A stretch of DNA of 37,612 nucleotides from Planctomycetota bacterium (GTDB taxonomy: Bacteria > Planctomycetota > Planctomycetia > Pirellulales > Pirellulaceae). Below the pieces are notes generated by a model, which saw only the letters and a list, made by a program, of their open reading frames with translations, had not been told where the DNA came from and searched no databases. Both the position numbers and the translations under genes were made by a program. The stretch's first letter is position 1. Each line of letters opens with the position of its first letter. The stretch spans positions 1-37,612 of the forward strand of contig JAFLCP010000071.1 in the NCBI GenBank assembly GCA_017303505.1, read 5' to 3'. Shown here piece by piece: positions 15,188 to 24,275 of this stretch.

Positions 15188-15775
15188 ATGAGTATCGAAA
15201 GTCTAGGCAAGTTTATTATGGCGATCGCAGTGGTAGCTGGTATGACCCTTGCCCATCCGCAAGTAAGTCATGGACAAATCAATGACAAGGTGTCCCGCAA
15301 CAACGGAGCGAGTTTCTTCGCGAACCAACGTACTTCACGGAATATTCAACATGCACGAGATTACTCTCGCGGCATGCAGCGGTACACAACGCAAGCGCAC
15401 GTCATTCAGCCGTCGGTAACGCAAGCAGAGTCACAGATGCTTGGTCAGCAGCTTCAAGCAATCCAGCGGGATATGGTGATTGTCCGTGAAGAGCACGCAT
15501 CCAACCCAAAGGTTTTGGAGCAAGTAAAGAAGATCGAAACTCAGCTTGGTCAAGCAACGACCGTTCAGAAGTCACTGCACGAAGAATGCTGCAAGACCTC
15601 TCCTGACGGAAAGTCTTGTGCTGAAATGTGCCGCAAGATCCATGCATCCCTGGATGAGATGAAAAAGGAGCACGACAAGTTGCTGAAAGAACTCGGTCAC
15701 GAAGAAGCAGCTCATGATCATCATGAAAACCACGATCATCACGATCATGAAGCGACTGGTAAAACTGTAAAGTAG
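15188..15775 (+). CDS. Secreted coiled-coil protein with Cys motif and His-rich C-terminus
   Basis: A 195-residue protein. ATG 15188 is chosen because AAAGGAA lies just upstream; a longer frame has no such site. A signal peptide occupies about 1-29 (FIMAIAVVAGMTLAHPQVSH). Residues 75-170 are rich in heptad-like Q/E/K and L/V/M positions (for example QMLGQQLQAIQRDMVIVREE), as in a coiled coil. In the middle lies HEECCKTSPDGKSCAEMC, four cysteines in 14 residues. The C-terminus is a His/Asp/Glu run (HDHHENHDHHDHE) expected to bind divalent metals. It follows a predicted ECF promoter of the window's metal regulon. The inferred role is periplasmic metal buffering, comparable in style to other His-rich periplasmic resistance proteins but with no clear homology that I can name. 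Confidence 0.83.
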   Translation: MSIESLGKFIMAIAVVAGMTLAHPQVSHGQINDKVSRNNGASFFANQRTSRNIQHARDYSRGMQRYTTQAHVIQPSVTQAESQMLGQQLQAIQRDMVIVREEHASNPKVLEQVKKIETQLGQATTVQKSLHEECCKTSPDGKSCAEMCRKIHASLDEMKKEHDKLLKELGHEEAAHDHHENHDHHDHEATGKTVK

Positions 15776-15833
15776 CAAGCGCTGAATGGTGATTTTGAGC
15801 CGATCGAATCTCAAACTCTGACGCGACAGGTGG

Positions 15834-15863
15834 CTCAATGCGGTGAAATCTCACCGCGTTGAG
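15834..15863. terminator. Hairpin between convergent genes
   Basis: CTCAATGCGGTGA (15834-15846) pairs with TCACCGCGTTGAG (15851-15863), a 13-bp stem with one G-U type mismatch and a 4-base AATC loop. It lies 59 bases after the His-rich gene and about 100 bases after the end of the opposing ABC operon, so it could serve both directions. No T-tract is present. Confidence 0.65.
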
Positions 15864-15965
15864 TCGACTACGGGACCTGTGTGGAGGCAATCAGCTCTTG
15901 ACGATCTTGGTACAACCAGAAAGAGCAGTTTCCTGTTTCGAAAATTGACGTCTTGCCGGGGAGAA

Positions 15966-17099
15966 TTAAGGCTGCCGAAGTGCCTTTACAATAGGTACAG
16001 TAGCTGCCTGAACGGCCGGTGCGATGCCAGCAATGATGCCAACGAAGATGGATACGATACTGCCCGAGACTGCCAAATTTGGGGTTGGGCGAAATGCGAT
16101 TGTGGCACCCTCAGCACCGATCGCAAATCCGCCAAGGCTCAGTGCAATCATAGCTAACAGCGTTCCGGACAATCCACCGACCAGACATAGCAAGATGCTC
16201 TCGGTCAGAACGAGTCGCATCGTGGTTAGGGGACGAACCCCAATCGTCTGAAGTACAGCATACTCTTTGATCCGATCTTGAACACTCATCACCGTGGTCG
16301 TCGCGACCAACGATAACACTAGACCGACGCATGCATAGCCTAGCCAGTGAGCAAAGCCAATCAGGTCGACAAGATCAGAAAGCGTGCTTGCCTGGAACGC
16401 CCCTTTGCGACGTGTCTTTGTGGCTACCGAACCCGATCGCAGCTTTTCATCGATTGCGGCTGCCACGCGATCGGGATCAGCGTCTTCGGTCAACTTAACC
16501 TCGTGTTGAGTCACCAAACCTGCAGAGTCCAGCCCCCGCGTGTACTGAAGGAACGCAAGGCTCGTGTAAATCAGGTTCTCTTCGGAGGGAATTGTCGATT
16601 CGAAAACTCCTGCGATACGAACCGAAAGATCGCCGATTGAAAACTGTTGGCCGACCTTGAGTCCGCGCCTACTAGCAATGCTTCTGCCTACGATCGCCGC
16701 ATCTCGCTGCGATCGAAACTGGTCCCAGCTTCCGCTAACAAGCTTCAGCGGTCGCGATTTCTCAATCTGGGCTGGGTCCGCGCCATTAAAGACAATGATG
16801 TCCAAGCTTGCACGACAGTTGTTGGTCCATACTTGAATGGGCATCACATCTCGAACACCAGAGACCTCGCGGATCTTCCGAGCGTAGTCTTCCGGCAATC
16901 GACTCGTGGTCGGACAAAATCGATTCTCCTGAAAGACGATCAAACTACGGTCGGCATCGGAACCGGTAGTCAATCGATGTAGTCCTTCTTGAACTGAGCC
17001 CACAAAGCAAAACACGAACATGGCGACGGCTGAGCCGCTAACCGTCAGGATAGTCCGCGTTCGGTGTCGCCAGAGTGTTTTCAGGACATAGGCAATCAT
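15966..17099 (-). CDS. ABC transporter permease, MacB/FtsX-like (second permease of the operon)
   Basis: A 377-residue inner-membrane protein of the MacB/LolC-E type: one N-terminal helix (about 15-35, after [12 protein letters not shown]), a periplasmic domain of about 200 residues, and three helices at the C-terminus (about 245-375, with [36 protein letters not shown] and the last helix [19 protein letters not shown]). The segment [10 protein letters not shown] is the typical coupling region of FtsX-type permeases. Its ATG overlaps the ATPase stop by four bases. With the permease at 19907-21061 it probably forms a heterodimeric transporter, because the operon has one ATPase and two different permeases. 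The exported substrate is unknown. Confidence 0.93.
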   Translation of the reverse strand: MIAYVLKTLWRHRTRTILTVSGSAVAMFVFCFVGSVQEGLHRLTTGSDADRSLIVFQENRFCPTTSRLPEDYARKIREVSGVRDVMPIQVWTNNCRASLDIIVFNGADPAQIEKSRPLKLVSGSWDQFRSQRDAAIVGRSIASRRGLKVGQQFSIGDLSVRIAGVFESTIPSEENLIYTSLAFLQYTRGLDSAGLVTQHEVKLTEDADPDRVAAAIDEKLRSGSVATKTRRKGAFQASTLSDLVDLIGFAHWLGYACVGLVLSLVATTTVMSVQDRIKEYAVLQTIGVRPLTTMRLVLTESILLCLVGGLSGTLLAMIALSLGGFAIGAEGATIAFRPTPNLAVSGSIVSIFVGIIAGIAPAVQAATVPIVKALRQP

Positions 17100-17788
17100 C
17101 GCTGAGTTCCTGCCATACGATCCACGAACTTGCCGCGATCGAGCACAAGTTGCCTGGTCGCAATCCCTGCAACTTCGGTATCGTGTGTGACCATCAACAT
17201 CGTGATGTTGAGTTCCTGGTTAAGTCGTTGAAGCAGCACTTGAACTTGCTGGCTGGTTTCCGAATCGAGACTGCCTGTAGGTTCGTCTGCGACCACAACC
17301 TTAGGATGGGCAACGATGGCTCGAGCAATGCCAACCCGCTGTTCCTGACCACCAGAAAGTTGGCGTGGATAATGGCCAGCGCGATCGCTCAGCCCCACGG
17401 CCTCGAGTGCCAATTCAACGCGTTGCCGGCGCTGCGAAGCAGAAAGCTTAAGTAGCAACGTTGGAAGCTCAACGTTCTCGTATGCAGTCAACACAGGAAT
17501 CAAGTTATGCGTTTGAAAGATGTAACCAAGGTTGGCAGCTCGCCAATCCGCAAGCTGAGTTCGAGATAGCTTAGTCACATCGGTTCCATCAACGATGATC
17601 TGACCGGAGTCAGGACGGTCGATACCACTGACCAGATTGAGCAGAGTACTTTTGCCTGTTCCGCTTGGCCCCATGAGCGAGACGAACTCGCCAGCTTGGA
17701 TATCCAAACTCACGTCGTCCAGCGGCGTTATGGTTTCATCGCCCTTTCGAAAGCTCTTACTTACGCTATGAAGTTCCACCAATGCCAT
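17096..17788 (-). CDS. ABC transporter ATP-binding protein, MacB/LolD type
   Basis: A 230-residue cytoplasmic ATPase with all motifs: Walker [10 protein letters not shown] (40-48), Q-loop FQTHNLIP, signature LSGGQ (144-148), Walker B VVVADEP with catalytic E169, and H-loop MVTHD. Its closest type is the LolD/MacB group, which drives mechanotransmission across the envelope rather than ordinary import. It begins immediately after the adaptor stop codon (no gap) and overlaps the downstream permease by four bases, so the three are produced together. Confidence 0.96.
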   Translation of the reverse strand: MALVELHSVSKSFRKGDETITPLDDVSLDIQAGEFVSLMGPSGTGKSTLLNLVSGIDRPDSGQIIVDGTDVTKLSRTQLADWRAANLGYIFQTHNLIPVLTAYENVELPTLLLKLSASQRRQRVELALEAVGLSDRAGHYPRQLSGGQEQRVGIARAIVAHPKVVVADEPTGSLDSETSQQVQVLLQRLNQELNITMLMVTHDTEVAGIATRQLVLDRGKFVDRMAGTQR

Positions 17789-19354
17789 TTAGTTGACTCC
17801 TATCGTTGTGTCATCGCCGGTCACGCGAACTCGCGATCCATCCTGCAATTCTTCTCGACCGCTGGTGATTAGTTTGTCGGTGACGCTCAGGCCGGATTTA
17901 ATCGCGATGAGTTCGCCAGTGCCTTTACCTTCGAGCTCAACTACTCGTTTACGTGCGATCGAACGATCATCAACGATCCACACAAATGAGCCGTCCTCGG
18001 AAGTCTGTGTCAGTTGTCGAGGTACGAAGATTCGCTCCGTTTCACTTGCTCCGTCATCTTTCGATTCATTCACAGGAGCCAAGAATGTTGCTGTCACCAA
18101 CATCTCAGGACTTATCGTCGTTGGTGGGTCAAGGATTTCGACTTTGACTTCGAGTGTATTTTTCTGAATGTTTGCGGAGCTTGTGACTTGCAAGACTCGT
18201 CCACGGACTACCTCGGGTGACGAAGCTGTTTCAATTACAACCGGTTGTCCCTGCTTCACAAGAGGAACGTCTTCCAGTCGAACGTCGGCTCGAATTTGTA
18301 AGCACTGCGGGTCATACATTTCGACAACTCGACTAGAACTCTGACCTGCGGCAGTTTCGAGTCCCATCACGCGCGTTCCAGGAACTGCGAACAAACGCAA
18401 GATGCGACCTGCCATCGGCGCTCGCACCGTGTTTCGTGCAAGCATAAGTTGAGCTTGCTGAACCATGAGCTTTGCCTCGTTGCGATAAGCCTCTGCAGAC
18501 TGCACCTTGGCTTCCGCTTCGCCGAGTTGTCGTCGCTCTTCGACGAGCAGTTCCATCTGTTGTTCGAGAGTCGTGACAACGTTCTCGATCGCTTTCACTT
18601 CCCGTTCCAAGTTGGGTTTGCGTTCCAGCAACTCGTTCAAGCTCGCGATGGCCAAAGCATGATCATTCTCTGCCTTGGCGATGATGTTGTCTGAAATCGC
18701 TCCTCGCGCAGATTGCTTACCTTCCATGCTGTTCTGAGCATATACTGCGTTGGCTCGCGCCGCTTCGATTAAGAAGGGCAACTTGGCCAATTCGGTTTTC
18801 GATTTGGTCAGAATGCTCTGTGCGTCAGCGAGTTGGACTCGAAGGTGCACAGGGTTCTCAACACGAATGCGCGCCGCCGACAACTCAGCCTGCGCGCGGT
18901 TCAGTTCGCCTTCACGAATGGCGAGAGCATTCTCCGCTTGTCGCAGAGCGATTTCCGCATCCACCGACACTAGTATGGCAATTGGCTCACCCTTCTCGAC
19001 CTTTTGACCAGCCACAACAAGTAGTTGCTCGATGATGCCAGGTGTCATCGCTGAAACTTCCACAGCCATAGGCCTTGGTTCGATCCAACCAGGTGCTTGA
19101 AACAGTGTCGAGCCAGCTTGTTGAACTTCCGCTCGTTTCACGATCACGGGCATCACCTTAACCGATCGCGCCGGCATCAAACGACTGCCAGCGGCAGCAA
19201 GCACCAAGGCCCCAAAGCCGACGAGAATTGCGGCAGGCAATGCATAACGCGACAGCCATCGTCTCCGATGGACTATGGGAGACGCTGCTTTCGCAGTCGC
19301 CGATGGTTGTCGCTCGAGCGCGAGTTGGCTTAGATCGAGTGAAGGATTGCTCAT
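17789..19354 (-). CDS. HlyD-family periplasmic adaptor of the ABC operon (MacA-like)
   Basis: A 521-residue membrane-fusion protein. A cytoplasmic N-terminal tail of about 33 residues precedes one transmembrane anchor (about 36-55, YALPAAILVGFGALVLAAAG). Then come the first barrel half (PGIIEQLLVVAGQKVEKGEP), a very long alpha-hairpin of roughly 220 residues rich in Ala/Glu/Gln (about 125-350), the second half (VRAPMAGRILRLFAVPGTRV) and beta-barrel and proximal domains. The hairpin is much longer than in typical MacA (about 100 residues), which suggests reaching to an outer-membrane partner without a separate docking element (inference). No outer-membrane channel is encoded in this operon; the TolC-like gene at 22719 is the nearest candidate. 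Confidence 0.92.
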   Translation of the reverse strand: MSNPSLDLSQLALERQPSATAKAASPIVHRRRWLSRYALPAAILVGFGALVLAAAGSRLMPARSVKVMPVIVKRAEVQQAGSTLFQAPGWIEPRPMAVEVSAMTPGIIEQLLVVAGQKVEKGEPIAILVSVDAEIALRQAENALAIREGELNRAQAELSAARIRVENPVHLRVQLADAQSILTKSKTELAKLPFLIEAARANAVYAQNSMEGKQSARGAISDNIIAKAENDHALAIASLNELLERKPNLEREVKAIENVVTTLEQQMELLVEERRQLGEAEAKVQSAEAYRNEAKLMVQQAQLMLARNTVRAPMAGRILRLFAVPGTRVMGLETAAGQSSSRVVEMYDPQCLQIRADVRLEDVPLVKQGQPVVIETASSPEVVRGRVLQVTSSANIQKNTLEVKVEILDPPTTISPEMLVTATFLAPVNESKDDGASETERIFVPRQLTQTSEDGSFVWIVDDRSIARKRVVELEGKGTGELIAIKSGLSVTDKLITSGREELQDGSRVRVTGDDTTIGVN

Positions 19355-19356
19355 AA

Positions 19357-19875
19357 TTACTCGCCTGGGCGAACGTAGATCTGGTTCGCGGCGACAGTAA
19401 GATTGCCTAGATCATCGCGTTTGGCTTTGCCCTTCACGACAACCATGGCAAGTTCCTTGACCTTCAGCAGGTCACGAGCACTTTGCGTTACTGGCTTTCC
19501 TGACTCATCAACAACTTTGACCGTAGCGATGTTGGACTTCACTGCATCGGTTTCACAACAGTAGTCCCAAGGTGTTGGGCAACCTTCGTCTGGTGCACAG
19601 TAAGGCACCTTTGGATCAACGATGGTGAAGGCAGCCAGCCCTTCCACGAATGGTTTACTCGATCCGCCAATTCGACCGACCAAAGTAATCTCCTGGCCAT
19701 CTTCGCTTTTATCGCGGGCTTCTCCAACGGGTATCGCACCAGCAGGCTCGCTTTTGACGAGATAAGACGAGTTGGCTTGAGTCGAACCGGTGGCTGACAT
19801 ACTTGCGTCTTTCGATTGGCAGCCTACTGCAACCAAACAGAGCAAGGCCAAAGCAAATCTATGTAAAACCTTCAT
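19357..19875 (-). CDS. Lipoprotein with OB-like fold and Cys cluster
   Basis: A 172-residue predicted lipoprotein (lipobox LVAVGC). ATG 19875 is chosen because CGGAG lies 8 bases upstream. The mature part looks like an OB-fold: [16 protein letters not shown], then an acidic Cys-rich insert with CAPDEGC and DYCCETD, then [13 protein letters not shown] and [13 protein letters not shown]. The four Cys plus Asp/Glu in the insert may bind a metal ion. It sits between the first permease (31 bases upstream) and the adaptor (2 bases downstream), so it is a likely periplasmic accessory of this transporter. I cannot name a characterised family. Confidence 0.82.
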   Translation of the reverse strand: MKVLHRFALALLCLVAVGCQSKDASMSATGSTQANSSYLVKSEPAGAIPVGEARDKSEDGQEITLVGRIGGSSKPFVEGLAAFTIVDPKVPYCAPDEGCPTPWDYCCETDAVKSNIATVKVVDESGKPVTQSARDLLKVKELAMVVVKGKAKRDDLGNLTVAANQIYVRPGE

Positions 19876-19906
19876 TATCAAACTCCGAATAGTGTGAAAC
19901 AACAAA

Positions 19907-21061
19907 CTAAATAGCCTTAAGGCTGGCTGCGACTTCGGCTCGCAGGGCCTTGATCGCTGGGGGCAACGCGCCCACAACGCCTAGTAACAATCCGACGCCA
20001 CATCCAATTAAGATGGCGACGCTATCTATGCGAAGCGTAAATGCGCCCATGGTAAATCTCACTGCCATCCCGTTAAGCAAAGTCAGCGCGATGAAACCGG
20101 ATAGGAGTGACCCAGCAGCCGACAGCAGCACACCCTCTTGGATAAGGCTCAAGAGAATGGCACTACGGCGATAGCCGATCGCTTGAAGAGTTGCAATCTC
20201 GCGTACTCGTCCAGCAACCGCGCCATACATCATGTTGAGTCCAGCGAAGATACCTGCGCCGGATACCAAGAACACGACAAGCCAGGCGAGCAACCTTACT
20301 GGTCTATAGTGCTGCTGCAGTTTCTGGTAGTAATCTTGTTCCTTCATTGCACGGAGTTCCAGATCCGTACGCTCCTTGCAGAAAAGTTCAACCTCAGCGC
20401 CCGAGCCACTGGGAGACAGGAACAGGGCGACGAGGCTTATATCCTGTCGTTTAGTTGCTGTTTGAAAGTCTTCTAACCGGCACCAAATTTCAGACTCATA
20501 AGCAGCGTTGTCCGCAGTGAAGCGTCCACTGATTCTCCATGTCCGTCCTTCGAACTCGACACTGTTTCCGACCGCCACCAATTCGTCGCTGCTCCCAAGT
20601 TTGGCTGCCGCTAATCGACCGACCATCACTTCTCCTTCCGAAGGCCACTTCCCCTCGAAGATTCGGACTGACCGTCGAACTAATGGGGCAGCATGCGTAA
20701 CGCCTCTCACGAGACCAAGGCCAGCCTCCTTCTCTGCAACCTTTACTCGCGTGCCTGTGTACACCTCGGGTGAAGCATGAGTTACGCCGAATCGCTTCAA
20801 GGTTCCATCGAGACTTGACGTAAGTAAAGCCGGCGTTCGAGCGGCAATGGACGAGTTCTCGATGTTCTCTTCGGAGTTGACCGAATAAATCAAGACCACG
20901 TTCTCATCGCCGCTGACCGTCAGCGACTGTTCCAAGCCACGAATGAACCCCACGACAACGAACACCAACATCACGACAGTAGCAAGCGCCATCATCGTGA
21001 GTGCGGTTCTCACTGGTCGCCGGGCGAGGTTGCGGACCCCGTACTCCCAAGGAAGCAGCAT
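19907..21061 (-). CDS. ABC transporter permease, MacB/FtsX-like (first permease of the operon)
   Basis: A 384-residue permease. The N-terminal helix follows [20 protein letters not shown], then comes a periplasmic domain of about 200 residues and three C-terminal helices with the coupling motif [20 protein letters not shown] 21061 lies 10 bases after the stop of the HMA gene; a TTG at 21112 would add 17 Pro-rich residues and overlap that gene, which I consider less likely. Sequence similarity to the permease at 15966-17099 is limited to the family motifs, so the transporter is probably a heterodimer. Confidence 0.92.
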   Translation of the reverse strand: MLLPWEYGVRNLARRPVRTALTMMALATVVMLVFVVVGFIRGLEQSLTVSGDENVVLIYSVNSEENIENSSIAARTPALLTSSLDGTLKRFGVTHASPEVYTGTRVKVAEKEAGLGLVRGVTHAAPLVRRSVRIFEGKWPSEGEVMVGRLAAAKLGSSDELVAVGNSVEFEGRTWRISGRFTADNAAYESEIWCRLEDFQTATKRQDISLVALFLSPSGSGAEVELFCKERTDLELRAMKEQDYYQKLQQHYRPVRLLAWLVVFLVSGAGIFAGLNMMYGAVAGRVREIATLQAIGYRRSAILLSLIQEGVLLSAAGSLLSGFIALTLLNGMAVRFTMGAFTLRIDSVAILIGCGVGLLLGVVGALPPAIKALRAEVAASLKAI

Positions 21062-21071
21062 CTCACGAGTC

Positions 21072-21416
21072 TCACTTGGGCTTGGAGGTAAAGGTGCCTT
21101 CGGGCGAGACAAGCCTGATTGGCGTTTTGGAGATTCCTTCCATGATCTCCCATATCTTCTTGGCGCTTAACTTAACACCATCCTTCGGAATGATCGTGAC
21201 CGTTTTCTTCTCGATGCTGCAATCAATCTTTGCAACATCCTTTTCATCTTCAAATCGCTTGTTGATTTTCTTCACGCAGCCACCACACATTTCGCTAACC
21301 GTCACGACAGTATTGGTCTTCTCCTTTTCCTCCACTGCATAGGTAAAGCCAATGAGTGAAAAGCAAAATGCAAACACCACAAACGAAACAACCGATCGAC
21401 GCAATAATCCAGACAT
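21072..21416 (-). CDS. Periplasmic HMA-domain protein (MerP-like) at the head of the ABC operon
   Basis: A 114-residue protein with a signal peptide (about 1-27, [16 protein letters not shown]) and one heavy-metal-associated domain. The metal motif is [11 protein letters not shown] (C44, C47), followed by the family pattern [18 protein letters not shown] with an extra Cys. ATG 21416 has GGGAG nine bases upstream; a longer frame upstream lacks such a site. Periplasmic HMA proteins such as MerP bind soft metals outside the inner membrane. Being the first gene of an ABC efflux operon, it may deliver a metal or metal complex to the permeases or adaptor. That pairing is unusual and is inference from gene order. 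Confidence 0.9.
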   Translation of the reverse strand: MSGLLRRSVVSFVVFAFCFSLIGFTYAVEEKEKTNTVVTVSEMCGGCVKKINKRFEDEKDVAKIDCSIEKKTVTIIPKDGVKLSAKKIWEIMEGISKTPIRLVSPEGTFTSKPK

Positions 21417-21575
21417 AGTAGGGCTCCCAAAAATAGTATGTGACATGTTGCGCTCAGCAAACATTCGAACTTGCCCTAGCGATTAACGCGCGAGGCGAAA
21501 GCCCGAACCGTCAGCGTAGCAAACTTGAATACATGTGGTCGGAATCGATTCAGCTAGAATGCTTACTCGATTGGC

Positions 21576-21974
21576 TCAGATTTGCCAAGATTGGTGCGCT
21601 ATGAGCGCATCGCGACCCGAGTAGATAAGCCCAAACGTACCTGCACCGAATCCGTCGGTGAAAAATGGCAAGCTGTTGTGACTAGCCGGCTCAACGTTTA
21701 GCGGAAGCAACCAACAGAATGTCAGGTTGGGCAGAGGCAGTTCAACTGGACTGGCAACAACGGCACCTTCACATACACAGCTTGTACAGTCGCAGTCCTG
21801 CTCATGAGGCTCAGAATCGACAGGTGCTGATGGTTCTTCGCAGCGCGAACAACAATCGCAAGTCGCGCAGACGCTCTGGGTTGATGCAGTGGCGCGCGAT
21901 TCGCAAGCCATGCACCGCAGGGGGCATGTCAACAGGTTGACTATCAAGATTAGTACCAAAAGCGGGGATCTCAT
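21576..21974 (-). CDS. Secreted Cys-rich protein, family member 2
   Basis: A 132-residue protein with a signal peptide (about 1-23, LLVLILIVNLLTCPLRCMA). A dense Cys region follows (CATCDCCSRCEEP), then CDCTSCVCEGAVVAS, which aligns with CEDSQCRC of member 1 and CDDATCVF of member 4. The C-terminus ends HQSWQI, with a Trp two residues from the end as in members 1 and 4. It is transcribed divergently from member 3 and lies 159 bases upstream of the HMA/ABC operon on the same strand. No good ribosome-binding site is visible before the ATG. The inferred role is periplasmic metal binding. Confidence 0.7.
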   Translation of the reverse strand: MRSPLLVLILIVNLLTCPLRCMACESRATASTQSVCATCDCCSRCEEPSAPVDSEPHEQDCDCTSCVCEGAVVASPVELPLPNLTFCWLLPLNVEPASHNSLPFFTDGFGAGTFGLIYSGRDALIAHQSWQI

Positions 21975-22164
21975 GGTGATAATCGTAGCTCAGAACTTGG
22001 CCTGCGGCAATGTCAGCCTCTGTCCAGGACCGGGAGAAGCCGAAAAATCTGAAGAATTGGCATATTCGCTAGAGCCAAACATGCCACTTTCCGATATACC
22101 CAACGATGGTCTTTCTTAAATTTGAGGTTCACTCGCGTGTACCCGCCAGCATCGGATTTGCGTT

Positions 22165-22611
22165 ATGTTTTGCATCCCATTCAAGCTATTTGCGAATTAT
22201 GCCGTGCTTGTGGCTGCAATCATCTCAGCGGCTTGTCCGTCGCAATTATTGGTGTGTCGGCACTGCATGGTGCACGACAGCTTGGCCTGCTTAGCTAGTG
22301 TTTGTGGGCTCTCGTCAACGAGCGATACCGCCCAGACCTGCGGCCATCACGCATGCGAAGTCTCTTGCCAGGAGACGCATGATAAGCAATCAGAAGATTG
22401 CCAGCATTCACATGACGATTGTCCATGTTGTATTGGTGGCATCGACAACCCACCATACTTGAACAGCTCGTCACAAGCGGGCAACCTATTCGCTGAACCG
22501 CCCGTTTGGCAGTTTACTGCCGACCCTGGCTTTTCCTCTGCAGTTGCTTGTAGTCGGACTTGCACCGCGCCTCCGACGTCTCCTTCTATGCCGAACGTGA
22601 TGCGCATTTGA
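22165..22611 (+). CDS. Secreted Cys/His-rich protein, family member 3
   Basis: A 148-residue protein with an N-terminal hydrophobic signal (about 1-23, LFANYAVLVAAIISAAC). Cys and His follow throughout: CRHCMVHD, CGHHACEVSC, then CQHSHDDCPCC and a hydrophobic IGGI, matching the C-x(n)-C-x-C element of the family. The C-terminus contains APPTSPSMPNVMRI, which resembles GPPSSPHIRALLQVWII of member 4. It is the first gene of the plus-strand pump cluster, 107 bases before the outer-membrane channel gene. The ribosome-binding site is weak (GGAT). Confidence 0.62.
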   Translation: MFCIPFKLFANYAVLVAAIISAACPSQLLVCRHCMVHDSLACLASVCGLSSTSDTAQTCGHHACEVSCQETHDKQSEDCQHSHDDCPCCIGGIDNPPYLNSSSQAGNLFAEPPVWQFTADPGFSSAVACSRTCTAPPTSPSMPNVMRI

Positions 22612-22718
22612 TCCGAAAGCGGCAAATGTAGTCGCTTTTCATTAGGATCATCGATTCGGTTTCGTAGTCCCGCGTAGCAGGGCTCAACCGTCAGTAGCTG
22701 CGCCATTGGAGGGGTTTC

Positions 22719-24197
22719 ATGAAGACTCATTTCACTTATTGGTTTCTTTACACTGCCGCGTGCGTGTCTGGCGGTTGTACGGTGATCGACCACCGGATCA
22801 GATCAAGTGATTCCATGGTGTCGGCTGCCTCAACCACTTCATTTGGATTGAAGGAAGACAAGCCAGGGGAAGTGACGCAAGCGGCCTACATACAAGCATC
22901 TGACCAGCCATCTAGTGTCGTTCAGCCCGCATCAATTGATGTAGTTGTGGTCGACCCAGTGCGTTCCACAGATGGTCTCGCGGACGGGGCGACGCTTGAA
23001 GAACTTCTCACTGTTGCTTTTGCAAACAATCCTGCGATTAAGGAACTTGCTGCGACCACGCAAATCGCAGCGGGGTACCGGACACAAGTTGGCCTCTACG
23101 CCAATCCTATGGTCGGCTACCAAGGTCAGCAGTTGGCTGATGCAGGTACGGATCAACATCTCCTATTCGTCCAGCAGCAGATCATCACCGGTAATAAGCT
23201 TGAACTCAATCGCGCTGTTTTGAATGAAGCGGTACGAGCTCAGTTGCAGGAGCTCGAAGCACAGAAGCTTCGCGTTGCCACCGATATCAAGACGGCCTAC
23301 TACGATAGCGTTCGAATTCAAAAACAAATTGGAGCGATAGATCAGTTCTCTGGGCTACTGAAGCAGGGTGTCGATGCGGCTGAGAAACGAATGAAGGCTG
23401 GCGAAGGGTCCAAGATCGACCTTCTGCAAACACAAGTTCAGCTTAAGCAATTGGAACTCGATCGACGTCAACTTTCTGCTTCCTTATCAGCGAGACTTCG
23501 TGAGATCGTAGCGCTCTCGGGCGTCCCCAACATGCAAATACAAAGCGTTGCAGGTGAGCTACCTGAGCCCCCCACGACACAGGACTGGAATAAGATTGAA
23601 GATGAACTGGTTTCGAAGAGTCCTGAATACGCCGCAGCTCAAGCACGCATCCGTCAAGCGAGGGCTGCCGTTCGCCGACAAGAGTCCCAGCCCCTCCCCA
23701 ATTTGGGAGTTCAATTCGGAGCTGGCGTCGACAATGGCACAAACTCGGGCATGATGAACGTTCAGATCAGTGCGCCGATTCCTATCTTCAACAAGAACCA
23801 AGGGAACATCGCAGCCGCAAAGGCGGAATACTGTCGAGCTTTGCAAGAAGCTCAGCGAATCGACAACGCCATTCGTGCTCGACTTGCAGTGGCCTCGGGC
23901 GATTATTCGCGCGCTGCTGAGGCAGTCAACATGTATCTAAATGAGCTGCTACCGGCCGCTCAGCAGACACTGGATTTGGCCGAAGCCGCTTATCGTGGAG
24001 GTGAACAAGACTTCATCCAACTACTTGTTACACGTCGGACCTACTTCGACACCAACCTTGCTTATATCGCTGCTAAAGCGCAGTTAGCTACTGCTCAAGC
24101 CCAAATCGACGGATATCTGCTAACCGGAGCCCTGAATGCTGTCATTAACAGCAGTGGTGACGATTCGCTCCGAGGAGAAACGCTGGATCAAGAATAA
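22719..24197 (+). CDS. Outer-membrane efflux channel, TolC/CzcC type
   Basis: A 492-residue outer-membrane factor of the tripartite pump. The N-terminus has a lipobox-like VSGGC (Cys20), so it may be lipid-anchored like CusC. After a Ser/Val-rich linker of about 75 residues, two TolC repeats follow: LEELLTVAFANNPAIKELAA opens the first (about 88-250), and the second begins near ELVSKSPEYAAAQARIRQAR (about 290). Conserved elements include GLYANPMVGYQ and SAPIPIFNKNQGNIAAAKAE. ATG 22719 has GGAGGGG 6-7 bases before it. The adaptor and RND genes follow after one intervening Cys/His-rich gene. Confidence 0.95.
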   Translation: MKTHFTYWFLYTAACVSGGCTVIDHRIRSSDSMVSAASTTSFGLKEDKPGEVTQAAYIQASDQPSSVVQPASIDVVVVDPVRSTDGLADGATLEELLTVAFANNPAIKELAATTQIAAGYRTQVGLYANPMVGYQGQQLADAGTDQHLLFVQQQIITGNKLELNRAVLNEAVRAQLQELEAQKLRVATDIKTAYYDSVRIQKQIGAIDQFSGLLKQGVDAAEKRMKAGEGSKIDLLQTQVQLKQLELDRRQLSASLSARLREIVALSGVPNMQIQSVAGELPEPPTTQDWNKIEDELVSKSPEYAAAQARIRQARAAVRRQESQPLPNLGVQFGAGVDNGTNSGMMNVQISAPIPIFNKNQGNIAAAKAEYCRALQEAQRIDNAIRARLAVASGDYSRAAEAVNMYLNELLPAAQQTLDLAEAAYRGGEQDFIQLLVTRRTYFDTNLAYIAAKAQLATAQAQIDGYLLTGALNAVINSSGDDSLRGETLDQE

Positions 24198-24275
24198 GCC
24201 GGGCCGATTTCGGCAAGACAAGACAGATTGAACTTGTTGCCAGTCTATGAATTCCGTAGAATCACGGGTGATTAT

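Noticed and set aside
22049..22077. TGAAGAA, 15 bases, GAGCCAAA upstream of the gene at 22165 as another ECF site.
   Set aside because: Both elements deviate at several positions; the match is not better than expected by chance.
22616..22638. AAAGCG ... CGCTTT followed by T-rich sequence after the Cys-rich gene at 22165-22611, as a terminator.
   Set aside because: The stem is only six base pairs with an eleven-base loop and no real T-tract; too weak to call.
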